A stretch of DNA of 64,000 nucleotides from Longimicrobium sp. GTDB lineage: Bacteria > Gemmatimonadota > Gemmatimonadetes > Longimicrobiales > Longimicrobiaceae. The position numbers and the translations under genes are program-made. The notes beneath the pieces are model-generated. The model did not search any database and was not told the DNA's origin. It saw only the letters and a program-made list of their open reading frames with translations. Position 1 is the first letter of the stretch, and each line of letters starts with the position of its first letter. This document shows positions 1 through 9,132 of this stretch, in pieces. The stretch spans positions 83,700-147,699 of the forward strand of contig NZ_DATIND010000149.1 of the NCBI RefSeq assembly GCF_035474595.1, in the 5' to 3' direction.

Positions 1-3000
1 CAGCAGCCTCTCCAGCCGCCCGCGCGTGGCCTGCTGGATCCCCTCGGTGCCCATCCCCCGCAGCGCCTGCTCCAGGTGGTCGGGGAAGCCGGGCCACGGG
101 CCGCCCACCCCCGCCAGCCGCTCGCGCGCGGCCGCGGCAAGCGCGGCGTGGAAGCGGTCGATCTCCATCGGACCGCTCTCCCAGCGGATGCCGCTGATGG
201 TGTCGCCGGTGGCCTTCAGGTGCGACGCGATGCGCGAGGTCGCGGCGTAGCGCACCGGCTCGTCGCGGGGACGCGCGATGCTGACCGACTCGCCCACCAC
301 CGACCCCTTGGCGTCGCCGGCCAGCGTGAGCTTCGTGGCGTCGACGCCGGCGGCCAGCCCCAGCGCCACCTCGTGCTTGGGCGCGGGGCTCGGCACCACG
401 CGCGGCGCCTTCGACTGGGGCACCCCGCGCGCGGACGCGAGCACGGACAGCAGCACGTCGCGGAAGGGGTTGGAGACCGTTTCGCCCCACTCGCGCTGCA
501 GCCACTCCAGGAAGCGGCTCCCGTTCCCCGCGAGCACCACCGCGTCCAGGCGCAGGCCGGGGTGCGTGGCGTCGAGCGCGCGCAGCAGCAGCCCGGTGTG
601 GTGGAAGGCGGCGGCAAAGAAGTACAGCACCGCGCCGCGGAAGGCACCGTACTCGGCGCTCTCTCGGAAGCGGAGCGCGCCGTCGGCGCGGTACCAGGGG
701 CTGCGCAGCAGGTAGCCGAGTGCCAGGGCGTCGTGCCCCTCCTTCTCGAACTTGAGCAGCGGCTCCAGCTGCGAGCCGGGGAGGCCGTTCTCCCGGGCCC
801 ACGCGGCGAAGGCGCGCACGAAGGGGTTGGTGAAGCCCTTCACGCCGACCTGGCGCACGCGCGAGCTCACCAGGTCGCGCCCGCCCCAGCGCAGCGAATC
901 GAGCACCAGGGCGGTCCCGCGCGCGTACACGGCCAGGTCGGTGGTCCCCCCGCCCACGTCCATGATCACCGACGCGTCGCCCGCGACCGTCACCGACCCG
1001 CGGCGCAGGAAGTACTGGAGCGCGCTCTGCCCCTCGTCCAGCGGGGCGGCCAGCCGCGGCCGGCCGGGTGCGTCCGCGCCGCCGTCGGAGGTGCCCAGCA
1101 ACCCCCGCCAGCGGGCCTGCAGGTCGCTCAACCGGTCGATCTCGAAGGCGCGTGGATAGGCATACGCGAAGGTGACGTTCTCCGGCCGCACCCCGGCCTC
1201 GCGGGCGCTCGCGAGCGCCAGCGCGGCCACGTTGCGGAGGAACACCGAGGCCAGGAACTCCTCGCGGTCGCTGGTGGACCACTTCAGGTCGTCGGCCACC
1301 CGGTTGCGCGCGTCGTCCTTCACCCACCCCGCGAAGGGAACGTTCACCCGCAGCGCCACCGGCTCGCGGGCCGCCCCGGTGTACGACGGGAGGGCGCTCA
1401 CGTGCACCACCGCGCTGTTGAACGGCTCGGGTGAGATCGTTCCGGGGAAGAAGAACGAGTCGGTGTAGAAGCCCAGGTCGGCTCCCGCCCGGGTGACGGG
1501 GAGGAGGAGCCGCTCGTGCTGGAGCACCGCGGGCTCCTGCACGCCGTCCTTGCGCAGGGCCACCACCGTGTTGGAGGTGCCGAAGTCGACCCCCACCGTC
1601 CACCGTTCGGCGGAGGGCGCGGGGGCGGCCCGGTAGCGGGGAAGGAGCACCCCGAGCGCCTGCGGCGGCAGCCCCGGCCCGCCGTCGGCCTCGAAGGCGA
1701 GCACCGTGGGGGCACGGTCGAAGGCGTAGGTCGCCGCCTCTCCCGAGCGCTCCGCCTGCCCGATGTCGGGGAGCTCCGCCCCGTCGGCGAACGCCTTCAG
1801 CCGCAGGGTGGTGGAGGGGTGGATCGGCCCGGCGGCGGGGTCCAGGCGGAACACCGCGTAGTGGGGCCAGTCGTCGGCCTGGAAGGCGGGCCACACCACC
1901 ACCTCGGGGCCTCCCTGGTCCTGCCGCATCTGGGCCGCGGTGTAGCGCCGGGTGACGCGGAGCTCTTCGGGGTGCTCGCTCCCCACGGGAATGGTGAGCG
2001 TCACCCGCACCTCGCCGGGGCGCGGCACGTCGATGCGCAGCCACCGCTCCACCTCGGCCGGCTGGAACCAGCGGAAGAAGTCGGGCTTCAGCGGAAGGGC
2101 GATCTGCGGCTGGGCGAACGGCGCCTGGGTCACCGAGGAGTCGGGGTGATAGCACCCGTGCCCGTACGCCCCCTCGGGGTCCAGGGGATAGCTCAGGATC
2201 ACCAGCGCGTCGGCCAGCCAGTCGGTTTCGGGAAGCACCCAGCGGCGCCGGTGCGAGGTGCCGGGAAGGACCTCGCGGTCGCGGATCCGCTCCAGCCCCG
2301 CGGGGAGCTCCACCCGGGGCAGCCCCTCGCCGTACACGCCGTCGAAGGTGCCGGGAACCAGCACCAGGGGCCGCGGCTCGGGGCCGGCGGTGGCCCGCAG
2401 CGCCCACCGGCTGGGGAGGTGCCCCGGCGCGCCGGTGTACAGGGTGACCCCGGCGAAGGCGTGCTCGCCTGCATGGCGCAGCGACAGCCTGCGGAGCTGC
2501 GCCTCGAGGCTCTCGGGCGCGGCCAGCTCGCCCTGCCGCTGCCCGGCGGCCCGGCGCGCGTCGGCCACCGCGTCGGCCAGCCACTTGGCCACCCCGCGGC
2601 GCACGGCGTCTTCGTCCACGTGCTCCGAGGGCGCGGGGCGGGGCGCAAGCATCTGCGGGAGCACCACCGTGGCCACGTAGCGCTGGAACGAGAACTCGCG
2701 CTCGCGCAGGGGGCGGGCCGGCACGCCCGCCGCGTAGCGGAAGAGGTAGGGATAGCCCTCGTGGGCGGCGTCTTCGGCGGTGAAGAGCACGGTGTAGGGC
2801 GACGACGCGAAGACCGGCCGGCCGTCAACCGTGGCGAGGGTGATCACGGGAAGCGCGCTGGCCTCGCGCGTCTCGTGCTGAGCCGTCCGCGGCGCCAGGT
2901 CCACCAGCGCCGACGCGTAGTCGCGCACCCGCGCGGTCACCTCGCTGCCCACCAGGTCGGGTACGCGCAACTGGGCGGTCTCCAGCGGCAGCGACTGGGG

Positions 3001-3294
3001 CCCGCACACCCAGGCAAGCTCCAGCGCGTCCAGCAGCTCGTTCTCCACCAGCGCCCGCGCGGGGTGGCTGGGGTCGAGCATGGCGTCGCGGAAGAGGAAG
3101 AGCCGCGCCCAGGGGCTGGGGACCGACTGGACGCCGGTGCGGAACGCACCGCCGTCGTCGTCGCGGGGCACCTCCAGCTTGCCCAGCTCGGCGGGGGCCT
3201 CCACCACGCTCCAGCGGCCGGGTGGAAGGTCGGGAACGTTGGTCTGCGGGCGGAACCGCGGCAGCAGCCGGCGGGCGCGTGCGGGCGTGGCCAT
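1..3294 (-). CDS. Hsp70/actin-superfamily ATPase with long N-terminal region (3' end outside window)
   Basis: The reading frame is open over 1,098 codons from ATG at 3294 and runs off the left edge, so the C-terminus is missing. Residues 1 to about 560 are an unrecognised extension. The Hsp70/actin fold follows: phosphate-1 motif VGVDFGTSNT at 567-576, phosphate-2 motif MDVGGGTTDLAVY at 778-790 and adenosine motif VVLAGNGSRF at 919-928. These predict ATP binding and probable hydrolysis. A GAGGAGGA ribosome site lies inside the end of the upstream tubulin-like gene, whose stop is one base before this ATG, so the two are probably translationally coupled. Possible roles are filament formation or substrate remodelling. 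It resembles no named chaperone closely enough for a symbol. The ATPase assignment is firm and the role is not. Confidence 0.85.
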   Translation of the reverse strand, partial: MATPARARRLLPRFRPQTNVPDLPPGRWSVVEAPAELGKLEVPRDDDGGAFRTGVQSVPSPWARLFLFRDAMLDPSHPARALVENELLDALELAWVCGPQSLPLETAQLRVPDLVGSEVTARVRDYASALVDLAPRTAQHETREASALPVITLATVDGRPVFASSPYTVLFTAEDAAHEGYPYLFRYAAGVPARPLREREFSFQRYVATVVLPQMLAPRPAPSEHVDEDAVRRGVAKWLADAVADARRAAGQRQGELAAPESLEAQLRRLSLRHAGEHAFAGVTLYTGAPGHLPSRWALRATAGPEPRPLVLVPGTFDGVYGEGLPRVELPAGLERIRDREVLPGTSHRRRWVLPETDWLADALVILSYPLDPEGAYGHGCYHPDSSVTQAPFAQPQIALPLKPDFFRWFQPAEVERWLRIDVPRPGEVRVTLTIPVGSEHPEELRVTRRYTAAQMRQDQGGPEVVVWPAFQADDWPHYAVFRLDPAAGPIHPSTTLRLKAFADGAELPDIGQAERSGEAATYAFDRAPTVLAFEADGGPGLPPQALGVLLPRYRAAPAPSAERWTVGVDFGTSNTVVALRKDGVQEPAVLQHERLLLPVTRAGADLGFYTDSFFFPGTISPEPFNSAVVHVSALPSYTGAAREPVALRVNVPFAGWVKDDARNRVADDLKWSTSDREEFLASVFLRNVAALALASAREAGVRPENVTFAYAYPRAFEIDRLSDLQARWRGLLGTSDGGADAPGRPRLAAPLDEGQSALQYFLRRGSVTVAGDASVIMDVGGGTTDLAVYARGTALVLDSLRWGGRDLVSSRVRQVGVKGFTNPFVRAFAAWARENGLPGSQLEPLLKFEKEGHDALALGYLLRSPWYRADGALRFRESAEYGAFRGAVLYFFAAAFHHTGLLLRALDATHPGLRLDAVVLAGNGSRFLEWLQREWGETVSNPFRDVLLSVLASARGVPQSKAPRVVPSPAPKHEVALGLAAGVDATKLTLAGDAKGSVVGESVSIARPRDEPVRYAATSRIASHLKATGDTISGIRWESGPMEIDRFHAALAAAARERLAGVGGPWPGFPDHLEQALRGMGTEGIQQATRGRLERLL

Positions 3295-3295
3295 C

Positions 3296-4858
3296 TCAGT
3301 CCTCCTCCTGGACAGGCTGTTCGGCTTCGGGGAAACGGTCTTCGGAAAAGCGCTCGCTCCCTGCGCGCAGCACCTCCATGAAGGCGCCGAACCCGCCGTT
3401 CCTGCGGCGCGCTGCCTCGGTGTTCCAGGCGCGGAACACGCTGAACACGTCGTCGGAGCGCCGCCCCCGCTGGCCGCCGCGCCCAAAGCCTTCGATCAGC
3501 GCGTGGGTGGGCACCCGGGCCGGCTGGTCGGCGGTGGCGGCGGCCAGGCGCAGCGCGGGGGTGGAGCGCCGCAGCTCGCGAAGCCACTCCCAGGTGCTCA
3601 TCCAGCTGCGCCCCACGGCGTCGAGCGCGTCGGAGCGGTCCGACCAGGTGGCGGGCGGCAGGCGCAGCAGCCCCGCCCAGGTCACGCCGTGCAGCGCCGC
3701 CGCGAGGTCGGCCGGCGAGCCGCCGTTGGGGCGGAAGAAGGAGAGGAAGGTGTGCAGGGCCACCAGCGCACCCTTGAGCGCGCGACGGGTCCCCCGGTCC
3801 ACCGGGAGGTCGCCCCACCCCGGCTCGTCGCTCCCCACGCCGGTGGCCCGGTAGATGGGGAGCCGGTCCTCGCGCTCCTCGCCTCCGCGCGCGGTGAAGT
3901 CGAGCGCGGCCAGCGCGGCGAAGAGCTCCACGTAGTGCGCCGCGTTGGCCTGCGCCTCGCCGCCCAGCTCGTTGCGCGCCTGCTCGCGCGGGAGGCTGTC
4001 GCCCACCAGGTAGTACGCCCCGTAGCCGGGGTCGCGCTCGCGGTCCAGGTACGTGGGGAGGGCGCCCGCCGCGTTGTGCGCGAAGAGCGCGTTCTCGGGG
4101 CGGGGCCCTCCGTCGGCCGGCGCGCCGCCCGGGGTGGGAAGGGTGAAGTAGGGGAGGAGGAGCGCGGCGCCCAGGCGGGCGCGCGCGGCGCCGCGGATGG
4201 CCGACGCGCCGGGCCGCTGCTGCACCCCGTCGCGCAGCGCCCGGCCGACCACGGGAAGCGCGGCCGCGCCGGTGCCGCCGAACACCGACCCGGCGGCGAA
4301 GAACACGGTGGCGCCCGCGGCTCCGTGGTACTGCGAGAGGAGCTGTGCGAAGAAGGCCTCGTCACGCAGGCGGTTCATGAACACGGTGCCCACCGAGGGA
4401 ACGCCGCGGAACCCCATCGCCAGGTCCATCTCCCGCACCCGGCGCGAGTTGAGCAGGTCGAACAGCATGCCCAGCTCGGGCGCGTCGGCATCCATCACCT
4501 GCCGGTCGACCCCCGCGGCGAAGCGCGTGTCGGGCATGTAGCCGTCGTCGGCGAGGGGCGACCACACGCGCGACTCGGGAAGCGCATCCACCACCTCGGT
4601 GCGGAAGAAGCTCCCCGCGGCGCCGGCGTCGGCCAGCCGTTCGCGGGCGGCGCGGTACTGGTCCAGCACGCGGCCCACGCGGGTGACCGCGGCGTTCCCC
4701 TGGTCGGGGTCCAGCAGGAGCACCCGGAGCTGCGCCGGCCCCAGCCCCAGCGCGCACAGGTGCAGCAGTGGCTCCAGCGCGCGGGCGCCGCTGCCGCCCA
4801 GGGCCAGGTACACCAGCGTGCGCTGGCGGTAGTCGGGTGAGAGAAGGTTGGCGCTCAT
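3296..4858 (-). CDS. tubulin-like (Tubulin_2-type) GTPase
   Basis: A 520-residue protein with a nucleotide-binding pattern of bacterial tubulin-like proteins. A glycine-rich loop GGSGARA sits at 21-27 just after the first beta strand, and the tubulin signature GSVFGGTGAAALP sits at 190-202 after a hydrophobic strand. An acidic DPDQGN segment lies near residue 50. The ATG at 4858 is three bases after the stop of the upstream membrane protein (TGA-GCC-ATG), and its stop is followed after one base by the Hsp70-like gene. A tubulin-like and an actin/Hsp70-like protein encoded back to back suggest a paired cytoskeletal or remodelling complex, which is an inference. It is not FtsZ: it is longer and has no other FtsZ landmarks. 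Confidence 0.75.
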   Translation of the reverse strand: MSANLLSPDYRQRTLVYLALGGSGARALEPLLHLCALGLGPAQLRVLLLDPDQGNAAVTRVGRVLDQYRAARERLADAGAAGSFFRTEVVDALPESRVWSPLADDGYMPDTRFAAGVDRQVMDADAPELGMLFDLLNSRRVREMDLAMGFRGVPSVGTVFMNRLRDEAFFAQLLSQYHGAAGATVFFAAGSVFGGTGAAALPVVGRALRDGVQQRPGASAIRGAARARLGAALLLPYFTLPTPGGAPADGGPRPENALFAHNAAGALPTYLDRERDPGYGAYYLVGDSLPREQARNELGGEAQANAAHYVELFAALAALDFTARGGEEREDRLPIYRATGVGSDEPGWGDLPVDRGTRRALKGALVALHTFLSFFRPNGGSPADLAAALHGVTWAGLLRLPPATWSDRSDALDAVGRSWMSTWEWLRELRRSTPALRLAAATADQPARVPTHALIEGFGRGGQRGRRSDDVFSVFRAWNTEAARRRNGGFGAFMEVLRAGSERFSEDRFPEAEQPVQEED

Positions 4859-4861
4859 GGC

Positions 4862-5392
4862 TCACCCCTGGCCCGGGTTCCACCGCGGCCGAGGGCAGCC
4901 GCGGTAGTGGAAGAAGCCGCCCGCGCCGGACCACCTGCCCAGCAGCCAGGTGGCGAGCAGCGAGACAACGGCGAACGCGAGAGGCCCCCACACCAGCCCC
5001 GCGAGCATCCGAGGGAGGAGGAGGTCGAACGGGAGGTCGACCAGGAACGCCGCCGGGCGCGTGCTGCAGCTGCCGGCACGGGCGTGCACGGGGGAGTACA
5101 TCCCCACCGCGAGCGGAACGAACAGGCACAGCACCGCCGACACGGCCAGCGTGATCCACCAGCGGACCACGAAGGCGCGGTTCAGGCTCGCGCGCGGAAG
5201 GAGGTAGCAGCCCAGCAGCAGCGCCACGACCACGGCCATCGAGACGCTCGCCATCATCTGCCACCGGGCCGCGATCTCGGCCGCGAGGTAGAGGCCGCCG
5301 GGGTCAGGCGGATCTCCCGCACGGGGCGGCGGGCAGACGAGGACGGCGCCGATCGGCGGCTGTGCCCACAGGTGAAGGAGCCAGAGCAACAT
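4862..5392 (-). CDS. small multi-pass membrane protein of unknown function
   Basis: 176 residues with about four hydrophobic stretches: a short one at the N-terminus (MLLWLLHLW), then about residues 46-64, 75-96 and 130-155. The loop between the third and fourth contains cysteines, and the C-terminus is glycine- and arginine-rich. No family was recognised. It stops three bases before the tubulin-like gene, so it is probably the membrane partner of that gene and of the Hsp70-like ATPase. The upstream vWA lipoprotein gene ends 73 bases earlier on the same strand. The start chosen is the ATG just before the first hydrophobic segment, because residues upstream in the same frame are low-complexity. 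Confidence 0.7.
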   Translation of the reverse strand: MLLWLLHLWAQPPIGAVLVCPPPRAGDPPDPGGLYLAAEIAARWQMMASVSMAVVVALLLGCYLLPRASLNRAFVVRWWITLAVSAVLCLFVPLAVGMYSPVHARAGSCSTRPAAFLVDLPFDLLLPRMLAGLVWGPLAFAVVSLLATWLLGRWSGAGGFFHYRGCPRPRWNPGQG

Positions 5393-5465
5393 GGGATCTC
5401 TTGGCGGTGTGAGTGGATGCCGGCCGGTTCGCGGCGCGGCGACGACGGAATTCCCGGTGCTTCCA

Positions 5466-6788
5466 TCAACGGACGAGCAGGTAGGTCCTGGCCAGCGGGG
5501 GCGCGGTGGCGCCCAGCGGGAGGAACGGCTCGAACAGGCGCCCCAGCCCGAAGGTGCGCTCCGCGTCGGCCGCCTCACGCGCCTCGAAGCGGGGAAGCCA
5601 CGGGGGAGCGCCCGGCGCGCGTGCCTCGATGCGGTAGAGTGTACCGCAGGGTTCGCCCTCACTGACGGAGACGCAGTCGTCGCCGCCGGGGCTGAACACA
5701 TCGATACCCGATCCGTCGGCGCCGGCGCGCAGGGGTCCGTCGCGGCCGTTCTGGCGCGCCCACGGCGGGGCGGTGGAGTCGGACGTGACCGGGCGGGCGA
5801 AGAGCTCCAGGTGCGCGCCGTCGGCGAGCAGGCGGGCCAGGAGCCTACCCGCCGGGGCGGAGGTGTCGGTCGGGACCAGGTTCGCGTGGAAGGGGCGGGT
5901 GGCGGGTGAGTCCGCCTCGAGCTTGGGGACCGACGGAGGGCCGGAGAGCCAGACGGCATCGTATCCCACGCCCGGCTCCGGCGCCGCCTGGCCCGGCCGC
6001 AGCGTGATCGCGTCGAGTGGGGCGGTGGGGAGTGGATAGCCCCACACGTGCTCGAAAAGCCCGGCGAGCTCGGCCGCGATCCGGATCCCATCCCCCGGCG
6101 CGGCGAAGACGAAGGCGTAGAGGGGGCACTGGCGGGCGGAATCGCCCCGCTCGCCCGCCGAGGCGGCGTGGCAGCCGGACGGATCTCCCTGGACGGGCCG
6201 GAACGGCGCGCGTGAGACCGCCACGAGGAAGGTCCCGCGTGCCCGGCTCCACCGCAGCGCGAGCTCGCGCATCCTCACGAACTGGCGGTGGGCCAGGTCG
6301 GGGTCGCTGCGGCGCGCGTCGCCGATCACCACGTGGCTCCAGGCGAGCAGGGTATCGCGGGCGATGCTGTCCAGTGCCTCCTCCATCTCGGTGTCGCGGT
6401 CGCCGTAGAACTCGCGGTTTCCGAGCACGTCGAGCCCGGCGTTCGGCTCCATGCGAACGCTGCTTCCGAACCCGTACACGCGGCGGGGCCCCAGCCGGGC
6501 CTGCAGCCCGTCGAACACCGTGCGGTAATCGACGCGGGTGGGATACTTCGGATCGAGAAAGCCGCGCATGCTGCGGCTGCGGTCGGCGTAGACGGCCACG
6601 GGATGCGCCAGCGCACCCATCCGCCACCCTCCGCTGTCCGGCGCCTCGACCCAGCTGCGGACCACGTCCTGGGTGCGCGCCTCGCGATCGGGCGGGTGCG
6701 GGCACGCGGCCAGCGCCGCTACGCCGGCGAGAAGCGCGCTCCGGGCGCGGAGAGACAACCGGGAGCCGGGGACACGAGAGAGGTCCAT
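5466..6788 (-). CDS. lipoprotein with vWA-like metal-binding motif
   Basis: About 440 residues. The N-terminus has basic residues, a hydrophobic stretch and a lipobox ending A-A-C at Cys29, so a lipidated, membrane-anchored protein is predicted. A MIDAS-like D-x-S-x-S (D69, S71, S73) follows a hydrophobic strand (VAVYADRSRSM), as in vWA domains. Later acidic segments could complete the metal site. It is the first gene of the leftward group leading to the membrane protein, the tubulin-like and the Hsp70-like genes. ATGs at 6803 and 6794 are alternative starts. The ATG at 6788 gives a normal lipoprotein signal, but no strong ribosome site decides between them. The vWA call rests on one motif. 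Confidence 0.65.
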   Translation of the reverse strand: MDLSRVPGSRLSLRARSALLAGVAALAACPHPPDREARTQDVVRSWVEAPDSGGWRMGALAHPVAVYADRSRSMRGFLDPKYPTRVDYRTVFDGLQARLGPRRVYGFGSSVRMEPNAGLDVLGNREFYGDRDTEMEEALDSIARDTLLAWSHVVIGDARRSDPDLAHRQFVRMRELALRWSRARGTFLVAVSRAPFRPVQGDPSGCHAASAGERGDSARQCPLYAFVFAAPGDGIRIAAELAGLFEHVWGYPLPTAPLDAITLRPGQAAPEPGVGYDAVWLSGPPSVPKLEADSPATRPFHANLVPTDTSAPAGRLLARLLADGAHLELFARPVTSDSTAPPWARQNGRDGPLRAGADGSGIDVFSPGGDDCVSVSEGEPCGTLYRIEARAPGAPPWLPRFEAREAADAERTFGLGRLFEPFLPLGATAPPLARTYLLVR

Positions 6789-6803
6789 GTTCATCCGGAA
6801 CAT

Positions 6804-7352
6804 GACGGCAATGTCGGAGTAGGCACGTTCACCATTCCATGACGTGTGGAGCCACACCAGGACGGTCGGGACGGGCCGATCGATTCAGGGCTCCGGGTTG
6901 ACGCTTGCCGGCCAGAACCAACGTCGGGGCGCGGGGGGCCCGACAGGCGGACCGCTGCTCCGTCGGGGCGCTTCTTCGGCACTGCCGCGCGAGGCCGCCG
7001 CAAGATCCATCCACGTGCGTGATGCGAAGCCGGCGTTCGCGCAACGCCACTGCTGGCGCCGCGTTCTGCCCCGCCGAGATCCTTTGTCGGCCTCGTCTCT
7101 CCGTTTTCCCCGCACCTCTCCGCCGGGGCCTCGGACGGAACGGCCCGTTGCACCTGACGGGTTGCCGAATGCCTTCGTACAGACCAACTTCAAGGTTGCC
7201 GCAAGCCCCTCCGCCGCATTCGGCTCATCCGCATTGTTCCCGGCCGCAAAGGGCACCTCCGCCCTGGGGAACCGATCGAACCTTGAATTCGCCGTCCTTT
7301 CTGGCGATGGCGGCAAGATTTCGTACTGCGTCTCGTATCACCCGATGCCGTC
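6804..7352. promoter_or_regulatory. gene-free divergent interval between lipoprotein and CHAT genes
   Basis: About 550 bases between two divergent genes. It must hold both promoters, but no convincing pair of promoter hexamers was found. A TTGACG at 6898-6903 has no matching -10 element. Reading frames crossing it show no recognisable protein. The base composition is slightly less GC-rich near 7150-7350 than in the flanking genes. Confidence 0.35.
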
Positions 7353-8906
7353 ATGAAAAAATCCAAAGTCCTCTTCTTTGCCGCAGACCCGCATTCCGTC
7401 GGGGACGGAGGCACGCCAAGGCTTCAGCTGGACGTGGAGGTACGGGAGATCCGTCAGCGGGTGAGCACGGCCAGCTACCGCGACGATCTTGACTTCGATA
7501 CGCGCTGGGCCGCGCGCCCGGGCGACCTGCTGCAGGCCCTGGACGAAACCCATCCTCAGGTCGTGCACTTCAGCGGGCATTGCGGTGATGCCGGTCTGGT
7601 GCTCGTGGGCTCCGAGGCGTCTCACGGGCACTGCGTGGGCGCTTCGGCGCTCGCACAGCTGTTCCAGGCCTATCGCGGCGACATCCGGGTCGTCGTGCTG
7701 AACGCATGCCTTTCCCTTCCACAGGCCAGGGCGATCGCCGCGGTCGTGGGGTGCGCCATCGGCACCCGCACCGAAATCACGGACGCGGCTGCGATTACCT
7801 TCAGCTCCTCGTTCTACCGCACCATCGCGTTCGGCAATTCCGTCCAAACCGCTTTTGACAAGGCGCGTGCAGCGCTGGCGGTGGAGCACTTCGAAGAGCG
7901 GGAGTGCCCACAGTTGGTGGTGCGTCCAGGGCTGGACGCCTCGAAAGTGTTCGTGGTCAGGCCGAAGCGAAGGCGGGCGGGGTTGGCGGCAGCTGGGCTC
8001 GTGGGTGCGGTGCTGGTCGGGGTGAAACTGCTTCACGGTGGAGGGGGAGAGCCGTTCTCGGCCTGCGCCTGGGCCGGAGCACCCCACGCGCTCATGGCGC
8101 CGTCCGGGTCTTCGACGGCGGGACCGCCAGGGGTGCAGTCGGATCTCGATCGGGCGAAGCTGGACTACGAAGCGGGGCGGTATGCCGCGGCGTTCCCCGT
8201 CTTCAGGCGCCTTGCGAAGAGCGGGAACCCCGAAGCAATGGGATTTCTCGGAGTCATGTTTTTGCGGGGGCAGGGAACCAGGGCATACCCCGACTCGGGG
8301 GTCCACTGGCTGCACGAGGCGGCGGAGAGGGACGATGCGCGTGGAATGACCGAGCTGGGCTCCGCGTACCAGAACGGAGACGGGGTGAAGCGCAACCGGG
8401 GTTGGGCTCGGCACTGGCTGCACAAGGCCGCAGATGAAAAGCGCTGGGCGGACGCGATGCGCAGGCTGGGCGCCATCTACCGGGACGAGCAAAACTATGG
8501 GACCGCGCTAACCTGGTTCCAGAATGCCGTGAAGGCGGGATCGCTGGACGCCCGGATCGAGACCGGTGAGTTGTACGAGCGGGGCCAGGGCACCCCTCAA
8601 GACCTGGAGGCGGCATTCTGCCTCTACCGCACGGCCGCGGAGGCAGGTTCGGTCCGCGGGATGCTCATCATGGGCCGGACCTACCGGAACGGGATCGGCG
8701 TGCCCCGAAGCTATGACCGGGCGGCGGGGTGGTACCGGAAAGCCGCGGCCGCAGGCTCCCCCGAAGGGATGTACGCGCTGGGCGAACTGTACCTGGACGG
8801 CCTGGGCGTGCCACGTGACACCGCCCAGGCAGACCTGTGGTTCGGAAGGGCGAAGAACGCGGGTTACAGGATCGCGGAAGGCAGGGTCGTCCCGGGAGCG
8901 GACTGA
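7353..8906 (+). CDS. CHAT-domain protease with transmembrane segment and Sel1 repeats
   Basis: 517 residues. Residues 5-200 form a short CHAT (caspase-like, clan CD) domain with the catalytic His in VVHFSGH (H76) and the catalytic Cys in VVVLNAC (C119). A basic stretch and a hydrophobic segment at about 209-227 form one membrane span. From about 260 to the end there are Sel1/TPR-like repeats with the usual A-x-x-W-x-x-x-A-A and LG-x-x-Y-x-x-G-x-G-V patterns. A cytoplasmic protease attached to a membrane and carrying a protein-binding repeat array is the natural reading, though orientation is not shown. Its CHAT domain is closely similar in layout to the one at 15693-16493 (both start KVLF-A-DP). 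It converges on and overlaps the small gene at 8864-9082 by 43 bases. Confidence 0.88.
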   Translation: MKKSKVLFFAADPHSVGDGGTPRLQLDVEVREIRQRVSTASYRDDLDFDTRWAARPGDLLQALDETHPQVVHFSGHCGDAGLVLVGSEASHGHCVGASALAQLFQAYRGDIRVVVLNACLSLPQARAIAAVVGCAIGTRTEITDAAAITFSSSFYRTIAFGNSVQTAFDKARAALAVEHFEERECPQLVVRPGLDASKVFVVRPKRRRAGLAAAGLVGAVLVGVKLLHGGGGEPFSACAWAGAPHALMAPSGSSTAGPPGVQSDLDRAKLDYEAGRYAAAFPVFRRLAKSGNPEAMGFLGVMFLRGQGTRAYPDSGVHWLHEAAERDDARGMTELGSAYQNGDGVKRNRGWARHWLHKAADEKRWADAMRRLGAIYRDEQNYGTALTWFQNAVKAGSLDARIETGELYERGQGTPQDLEAAFCLYRTAAEAGSVRGMLIMGRTYRNGIGVPRSYDRAAGWYRKAAAAGSPEGMYALGELYLDGLGVPRDTAQADLWFGRAKNAGYRIAEGRVVPGAD

Positions 8907-9082
8907 TCCGTCGGCGCCATCGGGGACAGCGCGTCCACCGACGCTTCGCTGGCGGACCGCACCGAGCCGTCCGCCAGCACCCCCTCGGCGGCGAGCGACA
9001 CGATCATGTGCTGCAGCTGGGCGGCGGCGGCACCTTCGTTGTTCGCGATGTTCGCGGTGAATGGAATGACGCGATATTGCAT
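8864..9082 (-). CDS. small DUF4177-like protein
   Basis: 72 residues. The N-terminal half (MQYRVIPFTANI, then a helix ending LQHMIVSLAAEG) follows the pattern of DUF4177 proteins, which start with an xYxVxPF strand and an amphipathic helix. The usual C-terminal GWE-x-V strand is replaced by unrelated residues. An AGGAAG ribosome site precedes ATG 9082, which supports a real gene. It is the last gene of the protease/stator operon, 50 bases after the NTPase stop. Its 3' end overlaps the opposing CHAT-Sel1 gene, so mutually antisense mRNA ends are expected. The family call is tentative. Confidence 0.5.
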   Translation of the reverse strand: MQYRVIPFTANIANNEGAAAAQLQHMIVSLAAEGVLADGSVRSASEASVDALSPMAPTDQSAPGTTLPSAIL

Positions 9083-9132
9083 GGTCTTCCTCCCGATGAA
9101 GGGCTGGATGAGCTGCGGGGAACGCGGCGGTA

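Noticed and set aside
76..4840. Long plus-strand open frames at 76-1434, 1516-3381 and 3080-4840
   Set aside because: They are antisense to the Hsp70-like and tubulin-like genes, have repetitive His/Arg/Gly/Val composition, and show no domain pattern.
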